From assembly GCA_024762895.1 (NCBI GenBank), contig JANTGN010000018.1:1-22953 (forward strand): a DNA stretch of 22,953 nt, written 5' to 3'. Source of the stretch: Thiotrichales bacterium. GTDB lineage: Bacteria > Pseudomonadota > Gammaproteobacteria > J044. Below are positions 15,001 through 22,843 of the stretch, piece after piece. The notes under the pieces are model-generated. The model was not told where the DNA came from. It was given only the letters and a program-made list of their open reading frames with translations, and ran no database searches. The first letter of the stretch is position 1. Each line of letters opens with the position of its first letter. A program made the position numbers and the translations under genes.

Positions 15001-15716
15001 CTCGTGTCTCCTTTAATGGTTTTCCTGAGGAATTATTTATATTCCTTGAGGCTCTTGGAGAAAACAACAACCGGGACTGGTTCAATGCCAACAAGGATTC
15101 GTACCGACACTATGTCGTAGAACCTGTCTCTGATTTTATCCAGGCCATGGCGCCACGACTGGACAGGATCACCGACTCCTACCTGGCCGACCCCAGGCCC
15201 AACGGTGGCTCCATGTTTCGAATCTACCGCGATATACGCTTCTCTAAAGACAAGCGTCCTTACAAGACCCATGTTGGCTGCCACTTTCGGCATATGGCAG
15301 GGAAGGATGCGCATGCCCCCGGCTTTTACGTACACCTGGAACCGGGCAAGGTACTATTTGGCGGTGGCGTATGGAAACCTCCAGGACCAACGCTGGCCCA
15401 AATACGCACCTCAATTACCGAACATCCCGAAGAATGGACCCGGATCAGCCAGAATAAGTCATTGAGAAAACGTTTCGGCTCCATTCAGGGCGAGCGTCTC
15501 AAACGACCACCCAGGGGTTATGACTCCGATCAGCCCTGCATCGAAGACCTGAAACTGAAGAGCCTTTTTCTGATTCAGGAAGAGGATGCAGGCCTTGCCC
15601 TGACCCCCGAGCTCATCAAGGAAATTGAACGATCGTTTAAAACCGCCGCACCCTTCATGCAGTTCCTGACTACGGCCCTGGACCTGCCCTTTAATCGCAA
15701 ACCGCCAGCATCCTAG
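14997..15716 (+). CDS. DUF2461 family protein
   Basis: This 239-residue protein matches DUF2461 (the TIGR02453 type). The opening FNGFPEELFIFLEALGENNNRDWFNANKDSYRHYVVEP is characteristic, followed by GGSMFRIYRDIRFSKDKRPYKTHVGCHFRH and GFYVHLEPGKVLFGGGVWKPPG, which are the family's most conserved blocks. There is no signal or membrane helix. The molecular function of this widespread family is unknown. It begins in the stop of the methyltransferase gene (ATGA) and its own TAG at 15714-15716 shares the CTAG palindrome with the folA stop, so the convergent genes overlap by four bases. Confidence 0.93.
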   Translation: MTRVSFNGFPEELFIFLEALGENNNRDWFNANKDSYRHYVVEPVSDFIQAMAPRLDRITDSYLADPRPNGGSMFRIYRDIRFSKDKRPYKTHVGCHFRHMAGKDAHAPGFYVHLEPGKVLFGGGVWKPPGPTLAQIRTSITEHPEEWTRISQNKSLRKRFGSIQGERLKRPPRGYDSDQPCIEDLKLKSLFLIQEEDAGLALTPELIKEIERSFKTAAPFMQFLTTALDLPFNRKPPAS

Positions 15717-16201
15717 GCCTGGTCTACCCGCTCCAGGGTGACAAATTCATAGGCATAGTTATTTTTCTCGTCCGGCTCATGCCTTTCCCTGTCGATCTCT
15801 TTCCAGTCATAGATCGTATAATCCGGAAACCGGGTATCACCCTCGAGCTCGGCATCGATCAAGGTGAGATACAGCCTGTCTGCATGGGGTAGTATCTCAG
15901 CATAAAGCTGACCACCCCCTATGACCATGACTTCCTCATGATTGGCCTCGGCAATGGCCGCCTCTACTGAGTTCACGATGACACAACCATCCGGGCTATA
16001 ATCGCTACGCCGACTAATCACGATATTCTTACGCCCTGGCAAGGGCCGGCCGATGGATTCATAGGTACGACGTCCCATAATCACCGGTTTACCCATGGTG
16101 ACACGCTTGAAATGTGCCAGATCTGCGGGCAGATGCCAGGGCATGGCATTGTCTTTTCCGATAACACGGTTTTTTGCCATGGCAGCTATCAGGGAAATCA
16201 T
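15713..16201 (-). CDS. folA: Dihydrofolate reductase
   Basis: FolA reduces dihydrofolate to tetrahydrofolate with NADPH in the cytoplasm and is the target of trimethoprim. The start at 16201 (ATG) gives 162 residues beginning ISLIAAMAKNRVIG, the same start as E. coli FolA; a TTG three codons upstream is less likely. Conserved parts are the NAMPWHLPADLAHFKR loop (with the catalytic Asp in LPAD), the GKPVIMGRRTYESIGRPLPGRKNIVIS block, VMVIGGGQLYAEILPHADRLYLT, and the ending EGDTRFPDY. Residues expected for trimethoprim sensitivity look like the usual chromosomal form. It is convergent with DUF2461 and divergent from the Usp fusion gene, with 139 nt between their starts. Confidence 0.97.
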   Translation of the reverse strand: MISLIAAMAKNRVIGKDNAMPWHLPADLAHFKRVTMGKPVIMGRRTYESIGRPLPGRKNIVISRRSDYSPDGCVIVNSVEAAIAEANHEEVMVIGGGQLYAEILPHADRLYLTLIDAELEGDTRFPDYTIYDWKEIDRERHEPDEKNNYAYEFVTLERVDQA

Positions 16202-16301
16202 AGTATCCAACTCAATGGCTTAAGTTGCGCCTATTTTACGATCAAACATCAAAGAATGCCGCATTATTCCAGGGTCGCTTCGATTATTCGGGATGATGCA
16301 C

Positions 16302-16307
16302 TATGAT
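16302..16307 (+). promoter_or_regulatory. Possible -10 of the Usp fusion gene
   Basis: TATGAT at 16302-16307 is a five-of-six -10 match, 33 nt before the start codon. The hexamer 17 nt upstream, TTCGAT, is a poor -35, so this is a weak call. Confidence 0.25.
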
Positions 16308-16340
16308 TGTTAAAAAACTCCTGAGCACCGAGGTACCCGC

Positions 16341-17168
16341 ATGATTGAAGAAATCCCGATTAATGAAGCGACAACCTATGGCTTCCGTGTCAGCGGGCGA
16401 GTTACCAGGGCTGATTACGAGGAGTTTCTTCCCGTTCTTGACGATCTGATTAAAGAAAAAGACAAGATCTCCCTACTGATTGAATTCAGGGACTTCAAGG
16501 GATGGGATCTGGACGCCGCCCAGGAAGATTATCGCTTTGGCATGGCCAACCAGGATCATTTTGAACGTATCGCTATCGTTGGGGATAAGGCCTGGCAGCG
16601 CTGGATGACTGCACTCAGCAGCCCTTTTGTTTCCAGCGAGATTCGGTATTTCGATCAGGATGAGAAAGACCAGGCCTGGGAATGGTTAAATGCCTCCCCC
16701 AAAGAGATCATTGAGATACCTCCACCCGGGGCTTACCGACACGTGCTGATCGCTACTGATTTTTCCCAGGCCTCGGAGTTTGCAACTCTGCGCGGTATCG
16801 ATATCGCAAACCAGTATGACGCCAGTATCAGCCTGATACATGTGATTGAAGACACCGCCATTATGATGGATTACCAGGACTATATGCCGGTGAATATTGA
16901 ACTTGAACAAATCCTGCATGAAACCACGACCAGGCAGATGGCCGACCTGGTCAAAAAACACGGCCTGGAAGCGGCCACCACCGAGATAGGTTTTGGAACG
17001 CCTTCTTACGAGATTCCTGAATATGCCAGGGCCCGGGGTGTTGACCTGATCGTGATTGCAACTCGTGGACGACGCGGCCTGGGCCGCCTGCTGGGCTCAA
17101 CCGCAAGATCGGTACAACAACATGCCCATTGTGACGTGCTTCTGGTTCGGTTTGCACCTGGTCAGTAA
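16341..17168 (+). CDS. SpoIIAA-like (STAS-type) domain fused to a universal stress protein domain
   Basis: This 275-residue protein joins two domains. Residues 1-117 form a SpoIIAA-like domain, a STAS-fold protein (IEEIPINEATTYGFRVSGRV, then LLIEFRDFKGWD, ERIAIVGDKAWQRWM and IRYFDQDEKDQAWEWL). Residues 132-270 form a UspA domain (RHVLIATDFSQASEFA at the start, then ISLIHVIED and VDLIVIATRGRRGLGRLLGS). The Usp nucleotide-binding motif G-2x-G-9x-G(S/T) is imperfect here: the first Gly is Ala, and the spacer is 8 residues, so ATP binding is uncertain. A GAGG sequence lies about 10 nt before the ATG. Usp proteins usually respond to stress or growth arrest. The gene lies 47 nt before the ABC cluster with no terminator between, so cotranscription is possible. 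Confidence 0.9.
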   Translation: MIEEIPINEATTYGFRVSGRVTRADYEEFLPVLDDLIKEKDKISLLIEFRDFKGWDLDAAQEDYRFGMANQDHFERIAIVGDKAWQRWMTALSSPFVSSEIRYFDQDEKDQAWEWLNASPKEIIEIPPPGAYRHVLIATDFSQASEFATLRGIDIANQYDASISLIHVIEDTAIMMDYQDYMPVNIELEQILHETTTRQMADLVKKHGLEAATTEIGFGTPSYEIPEYARARGVDLIVIATRGRRGLGRLLGSTARSVQQHAHCDVLLVRFAPGQ

Positions 17169-17215
17169 AAATCCAGTAGAATTCTCTACCAACGAGGAAA
17201 ACATACCGGAAACCC

Positions 17216-18148
17216 ATGGGGAATGCAGATTCCCTGCTCCAGGCCGAGGGTCTGAGCAGAGATTACGAACACTATAACGCCGTCCAGGATTATCAGCTCA
17301 CCCTGAAAAGGGGGGAGATCCTGGGACTGCTGGGCCCCAATGGGGCCGGCAAGTCCACGACCCTTCGCATGCTCAGCGGCACTCTGGCACCCAGTCGTGG
17401 AGCAATCAGTATCAAGGGCATTGATTTACTGCAACAACCGCGAAGGGCTAAACAGTCCTTGGGCTATCTGCCGGACCAGCCGCCCCTCTATTTCGACCTG
17501 ACCGTAGAGGAGTATCTGGGCTACTGTGGCCGGCTACGCGGGATCAGGAAAGCCGACGTGGAGCCGGCCATACAACGTGTGATTAAAACCTGCTCGCTTG
17601 AAGAGGTTCAAAAGCGCCTGATCAGTCATCTCTCGCTGGGATACCAGCAACGGGTAGGTATCGCGCAGGCCATCATCCATGAACCAGACCTGGTCATACT
17701 CGATGAACCAACCAAGGGACTGGACCCGATTCAGATCAACGCCATACGCGACCTGATTCGTAACCTGGCTGAGCAACATGCCGTGATCCTGTCTACCCAC
17801 ATACTTTCCGAAGTGGAAGCCGTATGCAACCGGGTACAGATCATCAATCAGGGACAGATCGTCCACGAGTCACAGCTCGGCATCCAGGAACCTGACAAGG
17901 TATTCTTTCAGTTACACCTCGCCAGGCCACCCGAGACTGCGCAGATCGAGGCCCTGCAGGGGGTCGAATCCGTAATTGCGCAGGATAAAGGCCGCTACCT
18001 GATCAGCGTTGAGAATGCGCAGGCTGGCCTGCAGATTGTGACAAGCGCCATCATTCAGAACAACTGGGGGCTACTGGGCCTGTGTCCCCAACATGAAAGC
18101 CTGGAACAGACCTTTATGCAAAAGGTGTTTCAGGAGGACAGACCATGA
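17216..18148 (+). CDS. ABC transporter ATP-binding protein, GldA-like
   Basis: This 310-residue ABC ATPase powers the membrane complex made by the next genes. Walker A GPNGAGKST is at 40-48, the Q-loop Gln at 88 in LPDQPPLY, the signature LSLGYQQRV at 139-147, Walker B LVILDEPTKGLD at 159-170, and the H-loop His at 195. The signature has LSLGY rather than LSGGQ, which is common in this subfamily (GldA/NatA/Drr-like). A C-terminal extension of about 80 residues is typical of the group. The ATG at 17216 has only a weak GGAAA ribosome-binding site. It overlaps the permease gene by four bases (ATGA). Confidence 0.95.
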   Translation: MGNADSLLQAEGLSRDYEHYNAVQDYQLTLKRGEILGLLGPNGAGKSTTLRMLSGTLAPSRGAISIKGIDLLQQPRRAKQSLGYLPDQPPLYFDLTVEEYLGYCGRLRGIRKADVEPAIQRVIKTCSLEEVQKRLISHLSLGYQQRVGIAQAIIHEPDLVILDEPTKGLDPIQINAIRDLIRNLAEQHAVILSTHILSEVEAVCNRVQIINQGQIVHESQLGIQEPDKVFFQLHLARPPETAQIEALQGVESVIAQDKGRYLISVENAQAGLQIVTSAIIQNNWGLLGLCPQHESLEQTFMQKVFQEDRP

Positions 18149-18900
18149 TCGGCCTCATCACTCGGTTTGAATATCGCCGTCTGTTCCTGTCGCCCCTGGC
18201 CTGGACCCTCATCGCAGGCCTGCAATTCATCCTGGCCCTGTTATTCCTGGTCTTCCTGGAAAACTTCATCACCGAGTTACAACCCAGGCTCGCATTGATT
18301 GACGATGCCCCGGGTGCCACCGATACCGTCATTACCCCCATGTTGATCTGGGCCGGGATCCTTTGGCTGGCGGTGATCCCACTGCTGACCATGCGCAGCT
18401 TTAGCGAAGAACGGCTCTATCAGCGACAGGCCCTGCTGATGAGTTCACCGATCTCGATCAGCGAGATCGTCATGGGCAAATACCTGGGCCTGCTCCTGTT
18501 CCTCGCCACGGCACTCAGTCCCACCCTGCTGACAGCGGTATCCCTGTCCACCGGCACCCAGCTGGACTGGGGCAAACTCATTGCAGGCTTTATGGGGCTC
18601 TATCTGATGCTCGCCTCATTCAGTGCAGCCGGTCTCTTTCTCTCAACCCTGAGTCGACAACCAGCCATGGCTGCCGCGTTAAGTTATGGTCTGCTGGCCC
18701 TGCTGTTTGTGTTTTATATTACGGGTAAGACCCAGGGTTCAGAGAGTGTCCTGTTCATTTATCTGTCTCATTTCGGACATTTTCTCAACCTCAGCAGTGG
18801 CCTGGTATATAGCAGCGATATCCTTTACTTCCTGCTTTTTAGTACTGGCTTCATCATCCTGACCATCCAGAGACTGGACTCTGATCGGAGAAACGGATGA
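18145..18900 (+). CDS. ABC transporter permease, GldF-like
   Basis: This 251-residue membrane protein has about six helices: an N-terminal one at about 14-36, and others near 65-83, 108-133, 146-168, 174-193 and 226-244. The segment LTMRSFSEERLYQRQALLMSSPISISEIVMGKYLG is the coupling region typical of ABC-2/GldF-type permeases. It would pair with the upstream ATPase in the inner membrane. It overlaps both neighbours by four bases (ATGA at each end), so the three genes are translationally coupled. The transported substrate is unknown. Confidence 0.93.
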   Translation: MIGLITRFEYRRLFLSPLAWTLIAGLQFILALLFLVFLENFITELQPRLALIDDAPGATDTVITPMLIWAGILWLAVIPLLTMRSFSEERLYQRQALLMSSPISISEIVMGKYLGLLLFLATALSPTLLTAVSLSTGTQLDWGKLIAGFMGLYLMLASFSAAGLFLSTLSRQPAMAAALSYGLLALLFVFYITGKTQGSESVLFIYLSHFGHFLNLSSGLVYSSDILYFLLFSTGFIILTIQRLDSDRRNG

Positions 18901-20246
18901 GCTGGCGTCAACGATTCTCATACCGCCTCAGCAATCTGCTCTTCGTGCTGGCACTTTCCCTGGTGCTGGGTATGCTGGCATGGCTGAGTAAACATCATGA
19001 GCAGGTCTGGGACTGGACCTTTGAAAACCGCAGCAGCCTGACCCAGGAGACCAAGACGATACTGAATCGTATGCAACTCCCACTACGTATTACCGCCTTT
19101 GTGGATGATAACGCCCCGTTGCATGATCGAATTCGTCAGGTCATCGCCCGATACCAGCAGCATAAACCTGATATCAGCCTGAGCTTTAGCAACCCAGACC
19201 TGGAACCCGAGCTGGCCATGGCCGCAGGGGTCAACAGAACGGGGGTACTGGTGTTCATGTACGGCACCCAGCGAGAAGAACTGCGTAGCCTGGATGAACG
19301 CTCCATTGCCCGTTCCCTGCTTAGATTGCTACGCGAAAAAGACACCTGGGTCCTCATGATCGAAGGCCATGGTGAGGCCGACCCTATGGATGAAGGGGCT
19401 TCCGGATTCGCCCTCTGGCGCCGAGAACTGCTCAATGCCGGGGTCCGGCTACAACCCGTCAATCTGTTACGGGGTATGCCGTTACCTCGCAATGCCAGCC
19501 TGCTGATTATCACGACACCGCAGCATGAATGGCCTCAGGGTGAGCTGGAGCGGGTTCTGCAATACATCGAAGAAGGGGGCAATCTGTTATGGCTACAGGA
19601 TCCCGGAAAATTGCAGGGACTGGATCCACTGATGAAGATATTGGGGATAAGTTTTGTACCGGGCACAATGGTGGATGCCAATGAGGATATCCATCAGCTC
19701 CTTGGCATACAGAACCCGACCATTATCCCGGTGCTCGATTATGGTCGACATCCCGTCACCGAGACACTCAAGACCCAGACCCTGTTCCCATTGGCACAGG
19801 CCGTTGAGCTTACTCCAGAGAGTGAGTGGACCGGCACCCCCCTGTTACGCAGCCTGAAACACAGCTGGTCCGAAAACGGCCCCCTGCATCTGCAGGTTGG
19901 CTTTGACCTCAGCCAGGGTGACATCCTTGGCCCCCTGGATCTGGGTATAGCCCTGACACGTCAACATGGGGATAAAGAACAACGTATCGTGGTAATCGGC
20001 GACAGTCAGTTTGCCAATAACAATTACCTGGGATATGGCGCCAACCGGGAACTGGTCCTCAACCTGATGAACTGGCTGACCGAGGACCAGGGACTGATCA
20101 GCCTCAGCCCGCGCAGAGCCCCCGATACACAGATCAATCTGAGCCAGACTCAGATTATGCTCATGGCCTTCAGCCTGATGCTGATCCTTCCCGCCCTGCT
20201 CATCATCACGGGCCTCACAGTCTGGTACCGAAGGCATAGACGCTAA
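18897..20246 (+). CDS. GldG-like ABC-associated protein with large periplasmic domain
   Basis: This 449-residue protein has an N-terminal anchor (about 12-30), a large presumably periplasmic region and a C-terminal helix (about 420-440, LMLILPALLIITGLTVWY). The domain resembles GldG and the 'uncharacterised ABC transport' (IFT52/GldG-like) family. Landmarks are the LRITAFVDDN strand, VLMIEGHGEADP (the family's 'l.gHGe' element), NASLLIITTPQHEWPQGELERVLQYIEEGGNLLWLQDPG, and VVIGDSQFANN near the end. In Flavobacterium, GldA/F/G are needed for gliding, but this family is common in non-gliding bacteria. It overlaps the permease by four bases and the next gene by one. Confidence 0.93.
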   Translation: MSWRQRFSYRLSNLLFVLALSLVLGMLAWLSKHHEQVWDWTFENRSSLTQETKTILNRMQLPLRITAFVDDNAPLHDRIRQVIARYQQHKPDISLSFSNPDLEPELAMAAGVNRTGVLVFMYGTQREELRSLDERSIARSLLRLLREKDTWVLMIEGHGEADPMDEGASGFALWRRELLNAGVRLQPVNLLRGMPLPRNASLLIITTPQHEWPQGELERVLQYIEEGGNLLWLQDPGKLQGLDPLMKILGISFVPGTMVDANEDIHQLLGIQNPTIIPVLDYGRHPVTETLKTQTLFPLAQAVELTPESEWTGTPLLRSLKHSWSENGPLHLQVGFDLSQGDILGPLDLGIALTRQHGDKEQRIVVIGDSQFANNNYLGYGANRELVLNLMNWLTEDQGLISLSPRRAPDTQINLSQTQIMLMAFSLMLILPALLIITGLTVWYRRHRR

Positions 20247-20770
20247 TGAAACGACAATGGTTATTCATTCTCTTATTGATGGCTTCTGCAGCCTTACTCC
20301 GGTTACAGATCTATACCGAACAAAACCGGGAAGGGGAGAGTGCAGCCAGCGGGCAACTCACCACGCTCGATCCAGAAGCGATCAGGAATATTCGTATACA
20401 ACGTTCCTCCGACACACTGATTTTCAGTCGCCAGGGAGAGACCTGGCTGATGACCCAGCCCGAGACTAGCCCAGCCAAGCCTGAACGCATGACCGAGTTA
20501 CGTGCCCTGGCCATTCTGGATGTGCTCGGTAGTTATGATGCGAATGCGCTGGATCTCAGCACCAAAGGGCTCACTCCACCACAACTTTCCGTCTGGCTGA
20601 ATGAAACACGCATCGATTTCGGCATACTTAACCCGGCCAATCAACGAAGGTATGTCCTGGTCGGAGATCGACTCCATCTCATTGCAGACAATATCTACCC
20701 GATCTTATCCGCACCAGCCAGGGCCTTCATTCAGGCCGGACAGACCACGACCAACAACCAGGGCCAGTAA
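20246..20770 (+). CDS. DUF4340 domain periplasmic protein
   Basis: This 174-residue protein has an N-terminal signal anchor (about 4-18, with KR before it), followed by a soluble domain with LDPEAIRNIRIQRSSDTLIFSRQGETWLMT, FGILNPANQRRYVLVGDRLHLIADNIYPIL and a final helix. This is the DUF4340 pattern. DUF4340 usually accompanies GldG-like proteins; its biochemical role is unknown. The gene overlaps GldG by one base (TAATG), which supports a shared complex. Known DUF4340 proteins are often longer, so this may be a short, single-domain form. Confidence 0.9.
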   Translation: MKRQWLFILLLMASAALLRLQIYTEQNREGESAASGQLTTLDPEAIRNIRIQRSSDTLIFSRQGETWLMTQPETSPAKPERMTELRALAILDVLGSYDANALDLSTKGLTPPQLSVWLNETRIDFGILNPANQRRYVLVGDRLHLIADNIYPILSAPARAFIQAGQTTTNNQGQ

Positions 20771-20775
20771 TCACC

Positions 20776-21138
20776 ATGGCAAAACTGCTGTTTTCCTTAA
20801 GAAACGTTCCTGATGATGAGGCGGACGATGTACGCGAATTACTGGAACAAAACCATATTGCGTTTTACGAGACCTCTGCCGGCAACTGGGGCATCTCGGT
20901 ACCCGCCATCTGGTTACAGGATAAAACCGAATACCCCAGAGCGAAGTCGCTCATTGATGATTATCAGAAAGAACGTTTTATCCAGCAAAGGGCCGCGTAT
21001 GAGCAATTAAAAAGAGAAGGCAGACACCGAACCCTGGCAGACATCATCAAAGATAACCCGCTTCGTTTTATTCTGTATATTGTAATTATTTTTTTATTAC
21101 TTTATTTTTCAACCAGGCCCTTTATCAATCTGGGTTAA
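20776..21138 (+). CDS. DUF6164 family protein with C-terminal membrane helix
   Basis: This 120-residue protein has a soluble N-terminal part (about 1-75) and one C-terminal helix (about 94-113, LRFILYIVIIFLLLYF). The N-terminus shows a ferredoxin-like pattern, MAKLLFSLRNVPDDEADDVRELLEQNHIAFYETSAGNWGISVPAIWL, typical of the DUF6164 proteins and of DUF2007-like folds. A helix-forming region (EYPRAKSLIDDYQKERFIQQRAAYEQLKREG) leads to the membrane. The gene begins five bases after the DUF4340 stop and so belongs to the same transcription unit, though nothing ties it to the ABC function. Role unknown. Confidence 0.85.
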   Translation: MAKLLFSLRNVPDDEADDVRELLEQNHIAFYETSAGNWGISVPAIWLQDKTEYPRAKSLIDDYQKERFIQQRAAYEQLKREGRHRTLADIIKDNPLRFILYIVIIFLLLYFSTRPFINLG

Positions 21139-21169
21139 ACCAAACCCCTTCAGGTTTTGAATAAAAGCC

Positions 21170-21517
21170 ATGACACAGACGCTGATCTCCGAAAAAGAAC
21201 GCCTGATACGTGCCATCAAATGGATCTCCGATAATAATCGACACGATTCGGACGGTATACAGGAAGCGGCCATGCGCTATGACCTGTCTCCCAGTGATGA
21301 AGAATTCCTGCTAAGCCATTTTGTCGTTAGAAAGAAACCCCCGTTCCAGCCCAGAAAGCTGCTAGGCCTGATCAGGGTCCCCGCTGAAAACGGCGAAAGC
21401 AATGATGCATTCCAGCACTTTTTCTATATGAAGTGGTGGTTGGCCCTGCCCATCATTATGATCATCCTGGTTTTACTCTGGCTCTATTTAAATCAGCCCC
21501 CGTCACAATGTGGCTAA
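21170..21517 (+). CDS. Small single-helix membrane protein, unrecognised
   Basis: This 115-residue protein starts with a soluble, charged helical part (SEKERLIRAIKWISDNNRHDSDGIQEAAMRYDLSPSDEEFLLSHFV) and ends with one membrane helix (about 88-107, WWLALPIIMIILVLLWLYL). The soluble part looks like a small helical bundle with a possible 'DLSPSDEEFLLSHF' recognition element, but I know no family for it. It lies 31 nt after the DUF6164 gene and has the same one-helix, C-terminal-anchor plan. No clear ribosome-binding site is seen; the preceding sequence is TTGAATAAAAGCC. It probably ends the operon, since the next gene lies 148 nt away. Confidence 0.72.
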   Translation: MTQTLISEKERLIRAIKWISDNNRHDSDGIQEAAMRYDLSPSDEEFLLSHFVVRKKPPFQPRKLLGLIRVPAENGESNDAFQHFFYMKWWLALPIIMIILVLLWLYLNQPPSQCG

Positions 21518-21555
21518 GCCAGTCTATATCTGTATCTACGCCTGACTGCTTATTC

Positions 21556-21578
21556 ATGACAATACATAAAACTGTCAT
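21556..21578 (+). promoter_or_regulatory. Inverted repeat upstream of the glycosyltransferase gene
   Basis: ATGACA (21556-21561) and TGTCAT (21573-21578) form a symmetrical pair with an 11-nt AT-rich spacer, 88 nt before the start of the glycosyltransferase. A second, weaker pair, GTTGA/TCAAC with a 9-nt spacer, follows at 21592-21610. They could be binding sites of a dimeric regulator, but no protein is assigned. Confidence 0.3.
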
Positions 21579-21665
21579 CTTTCTCGGATAAGTTGACGCC
21601 TAATATCAACCGGCCAGGCCAGCTTCTCTGACACCAACCCGGGGCGAGGCTTACAAGGGGTCATT

Positions 21666-22829
21666 TTGCGCATCCTGATGATTTCCGACGTTTATTTCCC
21701 AAGAATAAACGGCGTATCAACCTCCATTAAGACCTTCCGAAATAAGCTGACCGAACTTGGTCATGAAATCACGCTGGTCGCACCCGAATATGGCCCCTAT
21801 GACCTCAGTGACAGCCTCTTATTACGCATACCCTCACGCATAGTCCCCATGGATCCGGAAGATCGCCTAATGAAGAGCAGTGCGATCTACCAGCTTGAAA
21901 AAAGGCTCAAGAAGGAATGTTATGACCTGATTCATATCCAGACCCCGTTTGTGGCTCATCGCGTGGGAGTCAGGCTGGCTCGAAGGTTGGGGTTACCCGT
22001 GATCGAGAGTTACCATACCTACTTTGAAGAATACCTCTATCATTATTTTCCATACTTACCCCAATCCCTGATGCGGTTTGCCGCACGCTGGTTTACTCGC
22101 AGGCAATGTAATAGTGTGGATGCACTCGTTGTTCCCTCAAATGCGATGAAGGCCGTCCTGCAGGATTATGGTGTTACCCGTCCCATGGAAATCATTCCTA
22201 CAGGTATTGAAGAACGCTATCTTAACTGGCCAGGTACAACGCACTTCAGGAACGATTACAAGATCGATGCAGACAGGCCTGTCCTGGTGCATATTGGTCG
22301 TGTCGCCCATGAAAAGAATATCGATTTTCTCTTTGAGGTATTGCTAGAGGTACGCCTCAGGATTCCCAATGTATTGTTGCTTATAGCGGGTGAAGGGCCG
22401 GCCCTTGATCACCTCAGGTCCCTGTCCCGAGAACTTGGGCTGGAGAACAACGTCCTTTTTGTCGGTTACCTGGATCGTGAGAGCACGCTGCTTGAATGTT
22501 ACCTGGCTGGTGATGCCTTTATTTTTGCTTCCCGCACTGAGACCCAGGGACTGGTCCTGCTGGAATCGATGGCCCTGGGTGTGCCCGTAGTGTCAACGGC
22601 CATCATGGGTACCAGGGATATCCTTGCCCCCCAGAAAGGCGGCCTGGTCGCCAGGGAAGATAAACGGGATTTTGCTGCCAAGATAATTCAGATTTTACAG
22701 GCCCCGTCGCTACGACAAAGACTGAGTGAAGAGGCCAGAGAATATGCCAGGGAATGGACGGCCGATGAAATGACCACTCGCATGCGCGAATTATATGAAC
22801 GGCTTGTTAACAATCCTACACAAAATTAA
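21666..22829 (+). CDS. Glycosyltransferase family 4 protein
   Basis: This 387-residue GT-B enzyme transfers a sugar from an NDP-sugar to a lipid or glycan acceptor. The N-terminal motif is LMISDVYFPRINGVSTSIKT, with the 'GGVS'-like loop. The C-terminal domain has GRVAHEKN (211-218, donor-phosphate binding), LLIAGEGPALDHL (238-250), and the E-x7-E motif from Glu292 to Glu300 in TETQGLVLLESMALGVPVVS. This is closest to the 1,2-diacylglycerol glucosyl/mannosyltransferase and SqdX-like branch of GT4, but the acceptor is unknown. The TTG start is chosen because AAGGGG lies 5 nt upstream and the family's N-terminal strand begins there. It stands alone and is convergent with the partial gene behind it. 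Confidence 0.93.
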   Translation: MRILMISDVYFPRINGVSTSIKTFRNKLTELGHEITLVAPEYGPYDLSDSLLLRIPSRIVPMDPEDRLMKSSAIYQLEKRLKKECYDLIHIQTPFVAHRVGVRLARRLGLPVIESYHTYFEEYLYHYFPYLPQSLMRFAARWFTRRQCNSVDALVVPSNAMKAVLQDYGVTRPMEIIPTGIEERYLNWPGTTHFRNDYKIDADRPVLVHIGRVAHEKNIDFLFEVLLEVRLRIPNVLLLIAGEGPALDHLRSLSRELGLENNVLFVGYLDRESTLLECYLAGDAFIFASRTETQGLVLLESMALGVPVVSTAIMGTRDILAPQKGGLVAREDKRDFAAKIIQILQAPSLRQRLSEEAREYAREWTADEMTTRMRELYERLVNNPTQN

Positions 22830-22843
22830 CCCACCGAAGCGCT

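Noticed and set aside
16202..16210. TTG start of folA three codons upstream
   Set aside because: The ATG at 16201 gives the exact N-terminus of other FolA proteins.
17216..20246. Gliding motility system
   Set aside because: Only the ABC part (GldA/F/G type) is present. GldK-N and SprA-type genes are absent, and this ABC family is common in non-gliding bacteria.
21556..21578. PhoB box
   Set aside because: Only one half-site resembles the consensus; the second direct repeat is missing, so it is listed only as an inverted repeat.
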